From: Drosophila persimilis
Taxonomy: Eukaryota > Arthropoda > Insecta > Diptera > Drosophilidae
Assembly: GCF_003286085.1 (NCBI RefSeq)
Contig: NW_020825706.1
Location: forward strand, 3,906,001-3,970,000
Direction of reading: 5' to 3'
DNA length: 64,000 bases
Positions 32,866 through 43,430 of the stretch are shown here, piece after piece (position 1 is the first letter of the stretch; every line of letters starts with the position of its first letter). The notes under the pieces were generated by a model. It worked only from the letters and a program-made list of their open reading frames with translations, had not been told where the DNA came from and did no database searches. The position numbers and the translations under genes were made by a program.

Positions 32866-33168
32866 TGTAATATGTCACTACTGTAATTATAACACTGGCA
32901 CGTCTGTGCCGTCTGACTTCGGTTTTTAGAATATCTTTATTGAATTTATTCTTATAACTCAGACCGCATAGCTGCGCTGCCGGTTACGCCAACAGCGTAT
33001 GCTTCAAGTGGTCAGCGTGGGAATGCTGACTTAGCTTAGCGCATAAGCGGCGATCATATTGCACGCTCACTTGAAGTGGTTTTGTTTGTGTACTGCAACA
33101 ATGTGTTGCTGATACATTTATTTTTAACCATTGGGTTCAGTGTACACTCAATATATGCACATACTACA
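32866..33168 (-). repeat. 3' LTR of the complete 412-like element
   Basis: 303 bp. It lacks 79 bp present in the 5' LTR between GCCAACAGCG and TATGCTTCAAGTGG; otherwise almost identical. Confidence 0.93.
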
Positions 33169-33384
33169 TCTTCCTCCTTTTGAAAAATAACGTAATTAAA
33201 TGTAGTTATTTTACTTAAATTTATTTTATATATATAAAAAAATTTTGATTTGAGGATTTTTTGTATTTGTAATGTATTTAATGTTTTTTTTTTTTTTTTT
33301 TGTGTATAGATATCTTTTTGCACATCTTGTATAATTATATTTGTTTCTCTTTTTTTTATTTTATTTTATTTTATTTTGTGTCTG

Positions 33385-36300
33385 TTATGAATTAAAAAAT
33401 TTTAACCTATCTTTGTGAACTGTTTGTTTTTTATTCTTATTTCCGGAAATAACTATATTATCATTATCTTCGATTTTTTCAACTATATAGGGCCCTGTGT
33501 ATTTAAGATCTAGCTTATGGCCTACTTCGTTTTTTAGTAGAACTTTATCTCCTATTGAAAGCGTTATGTTCCTAGTTTTTAAATCATATAATTCCTTATT
33601 TTTCTGTTTATTTAACTCGAGCATATTTCTTGCTCTTTTGTATGCTACTTCTAATCTATATCTACTTTCTTTAGCGTAGTCTTCTATGTTATATATAGGT
33701 TCTATATTACTTATGCTATCAAAATATTTTGGTAGATTATTAGTCTTACCAAATACTAACTCATATGGACAATAATTATGTGCCATAGAGGGGGTTGTAT
33801 TGAAACAATAAACAAAATATGGAAGCCATACGTCCCAATCAGTTTTATTTACTGATATATAGGATCGTATGTATTCGTTAAATGTTCTGTGGCTTCTTTC
33901 TATTGTTCCAACAGTTTGATGATGGTGTGCAGTTGATGTTATATTTTTTATTTTTAAATATTTGCACAAATCGTTTATAATTGAATTTTTATATTCCGTT
34001 CCCATGTCCGAAATGAACGTCTTCATTGGACCGTACTTGAGAATAAATGATTCAAATATTGCCGTTGCAACAGTTGCTGCGCTTTTATTTGCGACAGGTA
34101 TAGCGACTAGATATTTAGTCAAGTCATATATGAGCGTGACTGCATATTCATTGCCTTTTTCTGACTTGGGTAGTGGACCAATTGTATCCACTATCACTCT
34201 GTCAAAAGCCTTCATCGGGGTTTCTGTAATTGTTAAAGGGGTCTTTATATTTGTTGTTGATTTTGCTTTTTGACATTTCTGACATTTCCGGATGTGCTCT
34301 GTTATATCGCGAGTCATATCTTTCCAGTAATAATGTCTTTTGACCTTGGCCAAGGTTTTTGCAATGCCTGTGTGACCTCCTTGTACTGGATCATCATGTA
34401 GTGTAGACAATATAGCTTCATTCTCTTTAACATTTGTTAATGTGGTCACCGGGTTAAGTAGCGCTACTCTCAATGTTTTCAATATTTTATTGCCCATAAT
34501 TTTGAAATTATCTATTGAAACCTTTTCAAAGATATTTTCCCACGGTGCCAGTTTCAATTGGCTGATTTTTAATATACCGGCTTCTTTTTCTAGCCTTGGA
34601 AATAGTTGTCCTAAGTCAATATTTCCATTATTAGTATATAAATCTCCAATATCAATTCTTGCTATAATTTTCTTACCATGTTTAAAGAAACATAGCATAT
34701 CTTTTATATGCAAGGTCACTACTTTACGTACTTCATCATTATTAATGACTTCGTATACGTTGGGCTGAGAAGCTGTTTCGGTAGATTGCTTTGGCATCTC
34801 TACTTTGTTGTTTTCTGCGCAGAATTTTTGTCTACTTTGATACCTGGTAGTGACTTTCAGGACTTTATTTTGTATGTCTTTTAGTTCAGATATTGTTATC
34901 CGTGACAATGCATCGGCTACAAAATTATCTTTGCCTCTTAGGTACTCTACAGTAAAATTATACTCCTCTAATTCAAGTCTCATACGCGTTAATTTAGAAC
35001 TGGGGTTTGTCATTGAAAACAAAAAGTTAGTGGTCTATGGTCTGTTTTTACTATGAAATGAGTTCCGTAGACATAGGGTCTAAATTTGGTGATTGCCCAA
35101 TAAATAGCTGTTAACTCTTGTTCCGTCGTACTTTTGTTACTTTCTCCTTTGGTAAATGCTCTCGATGCGTAAGCTATTGGGAGTTGAGTCCCGTTGTGGG
35201 CTTGTGTTAGCACTGCACCACAGGCTTGCTTACTAGCATCTGTGATTATACAAAATTCTTTCGTAAAATCTGGATATTGTAACAGAGTAGGCTTTATTAA
35301 TTGAGCTTTAAGATATTCAAATGCATTTTGACATTCATTAGTCCATTCAAATGGAACATTCTTTTTATTTAATCTTGTTATATGCCTAGAATAATCGGCG
35401 AAATTTTTGATGAATCGTCTGTAGTAATTACAAAATGCTATAAAACGTCTAGCGCTATCAGAGTCATGTGGGACTGGATAATTTAATATGACGTCAAACT
35501 TTTTGTCATCTGGTAAGATTCCCTTATCTGTGCATTTGTGACCCAAAAATGTGACTTCATGCATGAAAAATGAACATTTTTCAGGATGTAGCTTCAAGTT
35601 GTGTTTCCTACACATGTCAAAAACACTAATTAAATTGTTAAGCATGTGTTTTTCGGAACAACCGATTACTATTAAGTCATCCATATAGAGGAATGCTTGT
35701 GATGGTTCAAGTCCAGAGAATGCGATAGTCATCATTCTTTGGAATGAATTGGGAGCTATTTTCAAACCAAATGGTAATCGCGTGAAGCGATAAGAGCCAT
35801 TGCTCGTTGAAAAGGATGTTATATCTCTAGAGTTTTCGTCTAGCTCAATCTGATGGAATCCTGACATTAAGTCAAGGCAAGAGAAATATTTTGCTCTTCC
35901 TAGTTGATCCAAGATATCATCGATCCTAGGAAGTGGAAATTTATCGGATAGTAATTTTTTATTAATTTGGCGATAGTCAACTACTAATCGCCATTTTTTC
36001 TTTTTGTTATCTATGGTATCTATGGTACTAGTAAAAGTGGACTGTTGTATTCTGAGGCTGACGGTTCAACTATTCTATCTTTGATTAGTTTATCGACTTG
36101 AGCTTGGATTTCGTCTTTTTGACTATGAGGATTTCTATAATTTTTTATATATACAGGTTCATTATCTTTCATTATTGGTTGTTATTGATTCCGTATCAAG
36201 TCCGAATATATCTGCGTAGTTACAACAAAGTTCTTTTAATTATTTATTAAATAGTTTTGGAAAATTTTTAGATAACTTTGATATAACATCGTTCGTTCTA

Positions 36301-36889
36301 GTTTCATTATTTATTTCGGATATATCATAATTTGCTAATGGTTCATAATTCAACTTATTTATATTAATCATTTGGTCGGTACTAGTTGTATTAAGTAAAC
36401 GGACGAATGCATTTGCAGTTGTTACGACTGTGTTTGCTGCATATATACCAGGTTGAATTTCCTGGTTCGGAATAAAAATGCTATCTTCATTTGAAGTTAA
36501 CTCAATTTTACGGACAACTTCGGATCGTGCTGGTAACACTATTGTATTGTTACCAGAGCTGTAATTTATGGGAACATAAATAGGGTAGTTTAGATTGTCT
36601 GGTCTTATTATGAGCAGATCTTTTGAAGGTGTGAAATCTGACAATTACATTTTTTAATAAAATCTATTCCTAAAATTCCATCACACGGTATAGAAAAAGT
36701 TGATTCGACAATATGGAAGTTGTGTGGAATTATATATTTAGTTGTTTGTATTTCTAAGGATGTCATTCCTTTAGATTGAATTAATCCTTGATTGATTCCC
36801 TGAATATTTATTTTGTTGTTTTTGTTTATGTCATTAAAAGTGTCTGAATTGTCTTTTAACAGAGATATGTCTGCACCAGTATCTATCAA
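33385..36889 (-). pseudogene. pol: 412-like protease-pol (several lesions)
   Basis: The protease starts near MIDTGADISLLKDNSD (36889) with the DTG active site. A frameshift at about 36644, a CAA-to-TAA stop at about 36238, another disruption between 36240 and 35912, and a one-base loss in a T-run near 35020 split the frame. Between these, RT (YMDDLIVIG), RNase H (ITDASKQACGAVL), the HHCC zinc region and the D,D,E integrase are all present and almost identical to the intact frame at 5424-8834. The last 545 codons (35022-33385), covering the RNase H end and integrase, are open. In a working element this polyprotein processes, copies and inserts the element. Confidence 0.93.
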
Positions 36890-36975
36890 AAATATTAATT
36901 TCTTGCCTGTAGCTACGTTTGTGAATGTTACGAATATATTTATACTAAGATTAATCGAATGAACCTTTTTACTGT

Positions 36976-37767
36976 CTATTGCTGTGTACCTAAGGGCTGT
37001 TGTGAGTTTCCCGATTCATTCTGGGCAATTCTCACATTGTTGTTATTGCCATTATTATTGTTATGGCCTCTGTATGAGTTACCGCGGCCTCTATAGTTTC
37101 CTCTATATTGGCCTCTACCTCTATTGTTGCCATAATTATTATTTTGGTAATTTCCACGGTAGTTTCCGCGGTTATACGCTCGGTTAGTGTTATATCTCTG
37201 TTGTGCAGCATATAGGACTGTATTTGGGTGTCCTACTGCGTCTGTGCAACTATCGACGAACACAGTTGTAATCTCACTCATTGTATTGAAATTTCGTGAT
37301 TTCATTACAGACCTAACTTCGTCAATTGTGCTGTTTCCTATGATTGATTTTACAGCAACTTGTAGGCTCAATTCTTCGGCATATTCTTGCGATACACCGT
37401 TAATCATATGTGCCGATTGCAAAGCCCTTGTCAACTGTTCAACTTCTTGAATATATTGACTTGCCGTCTTTTGCTTTTGCTGCAGATTGAAAAATTTAGC
37501 TGATATTGCTTTGGCTGATTCGCCTTTTATACCGCTTTTTAGTTTGTCTATTATGGACACTATTGTTTGTTCAGTGCTGATTAAGTTTCGAATATGGCCT
37601 TTGAGTTTAGTTTTTATTAGGTTGACTGCTGTAGTTTCATGTCGTCCCTTAAGTGAATCCACTAAGCTAAGAGCATCAATGAAACTTTGTAGATTCTCAG
37701 GCTTTCCACTAAACTCAGGTATGAGTGAAGCGGCTAGCTTAAGAAATTCTAGTTGTGACATGGCCAT
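36976..37767 (-). CDS. gag: 412-like gag (263 aa)
   Basis: An uninterrupted frame from ATG (MAMSQLEFLKLAASLIPEFS). The first ~175 residues resemble Gypsy capsid proteins (LIPEFSGKPENLQSFIDAL; EVEQLTRALQSAHM; EYAEELSLQVAVKSIIG). The C-terminal ~80 residues are rich in Arg, Gly and Asn (NRGNYRGNYQNNNYGNNRGR) and contain no CCHC zinc knuckle. An RG-rich tail probably takes over RNA binding, as in other zinc-knuckle-less gag proteins. It would form the particle. The start lies 2 nt after the stop of an upstream ATG-less frame. The protease frame follows after about 90 bp. Confidence 0.9.
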   Translation of the reverse strand: MAMSQLEFLKLAASLIPEFSGKPENLQSFIDALSLVDSLKGRHETTAVNLIKTKLKGHIRNLISTEQTIVSIIDKLKSGIKGESAKAISAKFFNLQQKQKTASQYIQEVEQLTRALQSAHMINGVSQEYAEELSLQVAVKSIIGNSTIDEVRSVMKSRNFNTMSEITTVFVDSCTDAVGHPNTVLYAAQQRYNTNRAYNRGNYRGNYQNNNYGNNRGRGQYRGNYRGRGNSYRGHNNNNGNNNNVRIAQNESGNSQQPLGTQQ

Positions 37768-37769
37768 TT

Positions 37770-38027
37770 TTAGAGTTTTACTTCAGTAATAGACTCTGAT
37801 TCAGAATCAACTAGATTGGTTAGTGTGATTACCGCTGGTATCGTAAGGTCGCCTAGGTCTTCTTCTTTTATATGTGTATCTGAACCGCTTGCGATTTCAG
37901 ATTCGCTCTCTAAATCTGTGTTTGTGTCTTCCTCGACTAATACTGGAGTATTCAAAATCGAAGGTATAGTTATGTCTAGTGAATATTTTGATTTAATGCT
38001 ATTTAAATTTGTTTTTAATCTATTCAA
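37770..38027 (-). CDS. Acidic leader ORF ending just before gag (no ATG)
   Basis: An open frame of about 85 codons, rich in Asp, Glu and Ser (LVEEDTNTDLESESEIASGS). It has no in-frame ATG; the first listed codon is TTG, and the frame opens after a TAG upstream. The stop at 37770-37772 lies two bases before the gag ATG. It may be the back half of the 50-codon ORF at 38060-38212, separated by a frameshift, or a gag extension. Function unknown. Confidence 0.45.
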   Translation of the reverse strand: MNRLKTNLNSIKSKYSLDITIPSILNTPVLVEEDTNTDLESESEIASGSDTHIKEEDLGDLTIPAVITLTNLVDSESESITEVKL

Positions 38028-38059
38028 AAATCTTGATACATACGACCAATGCTAAGTAT

Positions 38060-38212
38060 TTAACGAGCTTGGTTAAAACATGCAACTAATATTGTCGCGT
38101 GTCTACTTATAGTTTCGTTTGAAATATTCATATTTTGTGCTAGACACTTGTATGATTTATCAAAATTTTCTTTTATTTTAACTAATGCGGCATTAATATT
38201 TTGCCATTCCAT
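38060..38212 (-). CDS. Small leader ORF of the 412-like element (50 aa)
   Basis: ATG at 38212 (MEWQNINAALVKIKENFDKS), stop at 38060. Short and helix-like, with no recognised domain. It lies between the membrane-segment ORF and the acidic frame in front of gag, so it could be the start of a longer protein now frameshifted. Low confidence that it is translated. Confidence 0.4.
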   Translation of the reverse strand: MEWQNINAALVKIKENFDKSYKCLAQNMNISNETISRHATILVACFNQAR

Positions 38213-38350
38213 TTTATTTTAAAATAATTATTAAAATGTGCAAAAACTTCTATAGATTTTCAATCAAATAATGATATATTTTTATTCATGATTCGTTTTG
38301 GACTTTTTCTTTTATTTTTAGCCAATTTTCGTTACCATTATAAATTTGTT

Positions 38351-38620
38351 TTAAATTTTGTCCAGGTCATCTGCCCGGCTTTGATAGCGTTTCTTTATGC
38401 ATCTATTATGTAGTTTATACAATTTATATAATAGATGTCCTATGATTATAATGAAAATAATAGCAATAAGTATTGTTATTAACTTTAGGTCGGTGTTATT
38501 GACTTCGACTTTGTTTATTACATTCGCTGTCGAATCTACCGTTTTTACATCTGCTAAACCCATTGTGTAAATATTTTCGAAATTTTCTTCAAATTTACTT
38601 ATTTTGTTTGTTTGTGACAT
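38351..38620 (-). CDS. Leader ORF with a transmembrane segment (89 aa)
   Basis: ATG at 38620 (MSQTNKISKFEENFENIYTM). Residues ~47-62 form a strongly hydrophobic stretch (ITILIAIIFIIIIGHLLYKL), followed by a basic, Tyr/Lys/Arg-rich tail (KLHNRCIKKRYQSRADDLDK). No signal peptide is seen. The layout predicts a small single-pass protein with a short basic cytoplasmic tail. It sits between the primer site and gag, where no structural retrotransposon gene is expected. Small upstream ORFs have been described for 412-type elements, but I do not know a function. It could also be chance in AT-rich sequence. Confidence 0.5.
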   Translation of the reverse strand: MSQTNKISKFEENFENIYTMGLADVKTVDSTANVINKVEVNNTDLKLITILIAIIFIIIIGHLLYKLYKLHNRCIKKRYQSRADDLDKI

Positions 38621-38928
38621 ATGTATATAATTTAATGCAAAAACAAATTCCTTTTTTTTTCTTTTATACTACTGTATAAATTCATTGTTAATTTTTGAAA
38701 TTAATTTATAATTTATATATTTTTTTTTTCAGTTTTTACATTTTTTTTTTTTCTGCCTAGTGTTTGTGTGGCTTTACAGGCCTCTCTAATTGGGCAGATG
38801 TTATTCCGCTCAATTTTACAATTTTAGATTTTACAGTTAAGTTTTATGCATCGCAGGCATTTAGAAAAGGCCGGTGCTGGCTGCACAGGCTGCTACTGCT
38901 TCTCTGTTGGGGCACCGGTGCAGGCTGC

Positions 38929-39249
38929 TCAGGTGTACTCGCAATGCGGCGAGTGTAGAGGTCCCTCGCAGTCGTTCGGGCAGGTCTTCCTTCGCTTTGC
39001 TATTTCTGTCGTTTGGGGTGGTGGAGTTACGATTAATATTTTACTGATATTTTGTATTGCAGTGTAGGTGGTTGTGTGCATTGGCTCTTTCATTTTCTTT
39101 TCTGCTAGCAGCAATTTGATGTGATCGAGCTCTGTGTGTAATTTCACAGATGTGCTCCACGGCAAATTATCGTTGCTATTTAGCAGTTTGAGCAGTGTTG
39201 CCCTTCTGTCTCTCAGGCGTTTTACTACGCCGCCTCTTTTGCCACACAT
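38929..39249 (-). CDS. First leader ORF of the 412-like element (106 aa)
   Basis: ATG at 39249 (MCGKRGGVVKRLRDRRATLL), starting about 185 bp after the primer site. The N-terminal half is basic and helix-like (KLLNSNDNLPWSTSVKLHTE; LDHIKLLLAEKKMKE). The C-terminal part has a few Cys/His residues (TCPNDCEGPLHSPHC). The domain is not recognised. It is the first ORF on the presumed genomic RNA, so if the RNA is translated this product would be made before gag. Confidence 0.5.
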   Translation of the reverse strand: MCGKRGGVVKRLRDRRATLLKLLNSNDNLPWSTSVKLHTELDHIKLLLAEKKMKEPMHTTTYTAIQNISKILIVTPPPQTTEIAKRRKTCPNDCEGPLHSPHCEYT

Positions 39250-39448
39250 ACCACTCTACTTACTGCGTTCAGTTTCGCTCCATTTCGTTGTTAATTTTTT
39301 TGATGTTACTGCTGCTTCTAGTGGTGCCTGCTGTGGTGCTGCTGTTGTTGTCCGCTCTCTCTCCGCTTTTTTTTTATATGATTTATTATTTTTAATATAT
39401 TTTTGTTTCCGAACATCTACATGTTCGTGACACTTGTCACGGTCGCCA

Positions 39449-39830
39449 TGTAATATGTCACTACTGTAATTATAACACTGGCACGTCTGTGCCGTCTGAC
39501 TTCGGTTTTTAGAATATCTTTATTGAATTTATTCTTATAACTCAGACCGCATAGCTGCGCTGCCGGTTACGCCAACAGCGGAGCGGCTTCATACATATTT
39601 GTCCTATCAGCATAATCGAGAGGGCAAGAGCCGTATGTACATATGTGTATATATATATATATGCTTCAAGTGGTCAGCGTGGGAATGCTGACTTAGCTTA
39701 GCGCATAAGCGGCGATCATATTGCACGCTCACTTGAAGTGGTTTTGTTTGTGTACTGCAACAATGTGTTGCTGATACATTTATTGTTAACCATTGGGTAC
39801 AGTGTACACTCAATATATGCACATAGTACA
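39449..39830 (-). repeat. 5' LTR of the complete 412-like element
   Basis: 382 bp, the longest version of this LTR in the window. The minus-strand start TGTACTATGTGC and end GTGACATATTACA are adjacent to the primer site at 39433-39448. It contains an AATAAA-bearing segment that the 1168-1459 copy lacks. Confidence 0.94.
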
Positions 39831-39834
39831 CTAG

Positions 39835-40607
39835 GTCGTCTTTTGTGTCAGGGCATGATGGTGCTTTGGTGCTAAGTCCTCCAGGGCTGAGCTATATTTT
39901 TCCCAGTTGGCTTTCCTGGGATTAATATAGTCCTTAGGTTTCGGACACTCGAGGGATAGTGTGGTCTCGATGTATCTGTGGTCAGAGAAAGAGTGGTCAT
40001 CAAGGACTTGCCAACTCTTGACTATGTCTAACAGGTTGGAAGACACTAAAGTGATGTCAATAACCTCCTGTCGATTTTTAATTATAAAAGTGGGGTCGTT
40101 GCCCCGATTACAAATAAATAGATTTGAGTTAAGGATGAAGCTGAAAAGTGACTCACCCCTTACATTTGTGCTCGAGCTCCTCCATTGAGTGTGGTGAGCG
40201 TTGGCATCGCAACCTAGGTCTATGTCCGACCTCTCGCTGTCGCTGGCTAGTTTGCGAACAAGGTCGTTGGGAGGATCGTTTCCCTCATGGGCCATGTAGG
40301 ACGACATCAGCCTTAGATGTGTCCCTTTCAGCTCTAGGCTTGACGCCGTGTTGTCGCTATCGCTATAATTATGGAGCAGAAAGATATTAAGGTGCTTTCT
40401 GGCGAGAATGCAGGTGCGGGTTTTACCTTCATGTTGAGCTACAATTATCTTGTACTCCTTCGACCCTAGTCCACAAACCTTGTCTCCCACTATCCAAGGT
40501 TCCTGGATCAGGGCTACGTCTGCTCCGTTCTCTTCGAGGCGGAGTATAAGAGCAGCGGATGCTGCTTTACAGTGGTGGAGATTGATCTGAAGGAGCCTCA
40601 GGGACAT
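39835..40607 (-). pseudogene. LOA-A ORF2 endonuclease domain
   Basis: ATG at 40607 (MSLRLLQINLHHCKAASAAL) inside the end of ORF1, a 41-base overlap typical of LINE ORF pairs. Endonuclease motifs: DVALIQEPWIVGDKVCG with the catalytic Glu, DLGCDANAHHTQWRS, VIDITLVSSNLL and DDHSFSDHRYIETTLSL. A frameshift just before the 412-like insertion puts the end of this frame out of register with the linker at 32861; the alternative frame reads straight through the CTAG site. Would nick target DNA for primed reverse transcription. Confidence 0.9.
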
Positions 40608-41824
40608 CCTGAGTGTTCCCCACCACTGTAATGTCGGCATCCGGATCGTCCTCGACTTCCTCGTGGCAACACATCGCCTCGAAGTCGCATCTCAGCGTGC
40701 CATCGGTGGAGTAGCCCTCTGGGTCTATCTCTGTGTGATTGTCGGGTGCTTCGATCTCCGAGGCAGCGTCGTGCTCGACTGGCTTGTCGACAGGACGTGC
40801 CTCGGCCGCTGCATCCGACTTGTAGACCTTTACGGTCACAGAGCTGAACCCAAAATTGAGCTCGCCTTTGGCAGCCTCAATCGGGGCCAGCGACTCTTTG
40901 TTGAGGACGACCACCGCCTGGTTTGTGGGGCCCTGTGTCGTCTCAACTTTGACCACCTTCCAATCCGCTGTTGGGAGGTGGGGGTTGCATCTTTGCAACA
41001 TTTTTAGGATGCGCTCCAGCTCCTTCATGGAGGCGGGCACCCAGACTCTCGCCCTTGGTCTACTGGTCTACTCATCTTCACAGGCTACGATTTTTATGCA
41101 GCCCTGGTACGAGCCCATGTCTTTGTAGAAGGGGGGGGTTCAGGCTGCTTTTCCAGCAGCTCGAAGCAGCGGTCGGCCAGTGCCGCTTCCACCCACTTCC
41201 ACTGGTTTCTATGTATCCGGGAGTCCGCGCTGCCTTTGTCCAGGACGCCAATCAGCGTCCTTTCTCTGGCAATTTGCGCGAATGATGCGCTAGGCAGCAC
41301 TCTGCCACTCCGGGCTTCGGTGTCGGCCCCGGAGTCTCTTGCGAGCGCTGCCTTTTTTGCTGAGGGGCTTCCTTCTTCGGTGCTTCCTTGCCAAAGTTCA
41401 GCAGCACCTTCGAGGCCCACTCAACCTTCTTTATCCATTTGTCCGTCGGGCTGGACATCTGGCTTGCGTTCTGCCGACGGAGTATATGGCCAGCACTCCT
41501 TCTATCGGCATATGTAAAAGATTTGGCTTGGACACTAGTAGATGGTGATTCATCACCAGCCACTTTACCAGCAGGCAGAGCAGCCGCAGGATTGCATAGC
41601 CACTCTGCCAAGGTATCGGTTTTGGGAGCCAATTCACCACCCACCCCGACACCGGGATGGGACCCCTTTGGGCTCTCCCTAGCATCTTCCGCCGCGCAGG
41701 TTTTCCCTGCTGATTTGCGGGTCGGGCCGGGCCTTTGGGCCGCTGCCTTCCCCTGTTTGGGATTGCTCCCTGTTGGCATTTGGGGAGTGCCAGACTCATT
41801 TTGTTTGTTTTTAAATTCTTCCAT
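40567..41824 (-). pseudogene. LOA-A ORF1 (gag-like RNA-binding protein)
   Basis: Likely ATG at 41824 (MEEFKNKQNESGTPQMPTGS). The N-terminal ~190 codons are Pro/Gly/Lys-rich and disordered. A frameshift near 41300 moves into a frame with SFAQIARERTLIGVLDKGSA and NQWKWVEAALADRCFELLEK. Another shift leads to the C-terminal part (40567-41040), containing MKELERILKMLQRCNPHLPT and TQGPTNQAVVVLNKESLAPI. This is typical of the DUF4780-like domain in ORF1 of LOA/I-type LINEs. It ends in an acidic tail. ORF1 proteins bind element RNA. The region 41825-42311 is the 5' leader. Confidence 0.78.
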
Positions 41825-42325
41825 TCTTTTCCCACGAGCTGCAGAGAAGGGGTACGGTCCGTCCGGGCAGAGATCCACGTTGCCCGGATAAAGCGTACTT
41901 GGAACATTTGGCTGCCAAATCCCTGAGCTCTCCGTTAACGACTGGGCTAGTTTTATATACCGGGCCCCCAGCCATGCTGACTCTCGGCACGGGTCGAATA
42001 ACACTCTTAGTCCGGCCCGGTGTGAGCTGAATGTGGGGGGTTGGGATGAGGGTAGGTAGTGTATAGGGATAGGGGAGTGTGTGAGCTACTTATACGAGGC
42101 GGCACCACAAGCGCATCGTCAGTGTTGCTACTTCGCTGGCTGTCCGGGGCTGCTTATTTTCGGTACTCTCCTCAGGGATGTCCGATTATTCGCAGCTGAC
42201 CTACCTATATGACCTGTATATAGGTAGGTCGTTCGCTATCCGCAACCTGCGACCCGTCCGGTGGCCTCAGCTAGGCCCCCTTTGAGCCACCTCACGAGCT
42301 CATCAGACCAGATCTTGGTATCCTA

Positions 42326-43430
42326 ACTATGTTAAACTATTTTTAAACGAGTACCCTGTTCTGATAATTCTTCATCTCAATTTTTGTCTGCTAGCCAAAG
42401 TTTTTGAATAAACAATTTTCCGACAAGTGTCACTGGAGACAACCAGCCTAAGGGGTCATATATCTTGGCTAAGGTTGATAATACTATTCTTTAATTATTT
42501 TTCTTAATTGGTTCATAGTGGAAATTGAACCTAAGCTCGTCTTTAACCGGTTCCCATTGTAGTCCTAATGTTTTGACGGATTCATTCTCCTCAATGGTTA
42601 ATACTTTATTTTCTTGGTCATCTCTAATGCCTTGTATAATTTCTGGGATATTTGTTATCCACTTTCTTAGGTTAAACCCAACCTTATTAAACTCCCGGGT
42701 AACTTCCTTTACATGCTTTTAGCATCCAGTATCGTATCGGCACCTGTCATCAGGTCGTCCATATAAAAATCATTCTTTATGATTTCCCTAATTGCTTGAT
42801 TTTTGCAATTATCTGCTGTTGCAACAAGCACCCTGGTTGCTAAGTAGGGTGCTGAAGCTGTACCGTACGTAACGGTTGTAAATTTATAATCTTTTAACTT
42901 TTCGTTTGGATTATCTATCCAAATTATATGCAAATATTGTTGATCGTCTTTATCAACATTAATTTGCCGGTACATCTTTTCAATGTCCGCAGATATTACA
43001 AATGGCCATTTACGCCATTTCACCATAATATCGAAGATATCTTTTTGGACCCTTGGTCCATCCCACATGATATCATTTAAACTTTTATTTTTTGTGGTTT
43101 TTGCTGATGCATCGAAAACCACCCTCAGCTTTGTCGTTAGACTGGAATCTCTTATGACTCCTTGATGGGGTAAATAATATTTCCCATCTTCTTTGGACTC
43201 TACCATATGTCCTAAGTTTTTATATTCATGCATGAACTTTACATAATTTTCTTTTAATGTTTTATTATTGCTGAGCTTTCTTTCTAAACTATAAAATCGC
43301 GCTTTTATTATTGCTGAGCTTTCTTTCTAAACTATAAAATAGCTTGGGGTTTTGAATCTCCTAGATCCTTTTCTTTTTCAAATGGTATTTTAACCACATA
43401 CCTACCATTCTCATCTCTTCTTGTTGTTTC
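42326..43430 (-). pseudogene. BEL-C reverse transcriptase
   Basis: The best open part is 43233-42709: MHEYKNLGHMVESKEDGKYY, YLPHQGVIRDSSLTTKLRVV, SADIEKMYRQINV (first catalytic Asp), YGTASAPYLATRVL and the active-site FYMDDLMTGAD. Further left, in other frames with stops, are the connection motifs VKTLGLQWEPVKDELRF and STLAKIYDPLGWLSPVTL, up to the LOA-A insertion at 42325. Dead copy; several frameshifts. Confidence 0.88.

Larger units (their letters stand above)
32866..39830 (-). mobile_element. Complete 412-like LTR retrotransposon (6965 bp)
   Basis: Flanked by the 4 bp target duplication CTAG at 32862-32865 and 39831-39834, inside LOA-A ORF2. On the minus strand: 5' LTR 39830-39449, primer site TGGCGACCGTGACAAG (39448-39433, tRNA-Arg type as in 412 and mdg1), a leader with small ORFs, gag, protease-pol, a polypurine tract (33180-33169) and 3' LTR 33168-32866. 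The two LTRs differ by only three substitutions that I can count over ~300 aligned bases, so the insertion is recent. The pol nevertheless carries several lesions. Confidence 0.95.
25394..42311 (-). mobile_element. LOA-A: LOA-clade LINE, split by two nested insertions
   Basis: The element's own sequence is in three parts: 39835-42311 (5' end), 31322-32861 and 25394-26729, about 5.4 kb. It is flanked by a 14 bp target duplication, ATCTTGGTATCCTA, at 25380-25393 and 42312-42325. Its 3' end on the minus strand is AACCTAACCTAACC rather than poly(A). The order ORF1, endonuclease, RT, RNase H, CCHC tail is that of the LOA clade (Bilbo, Baggins, Trim relatives). It is inserted in BEL-C pol. Confidence 0.93.
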
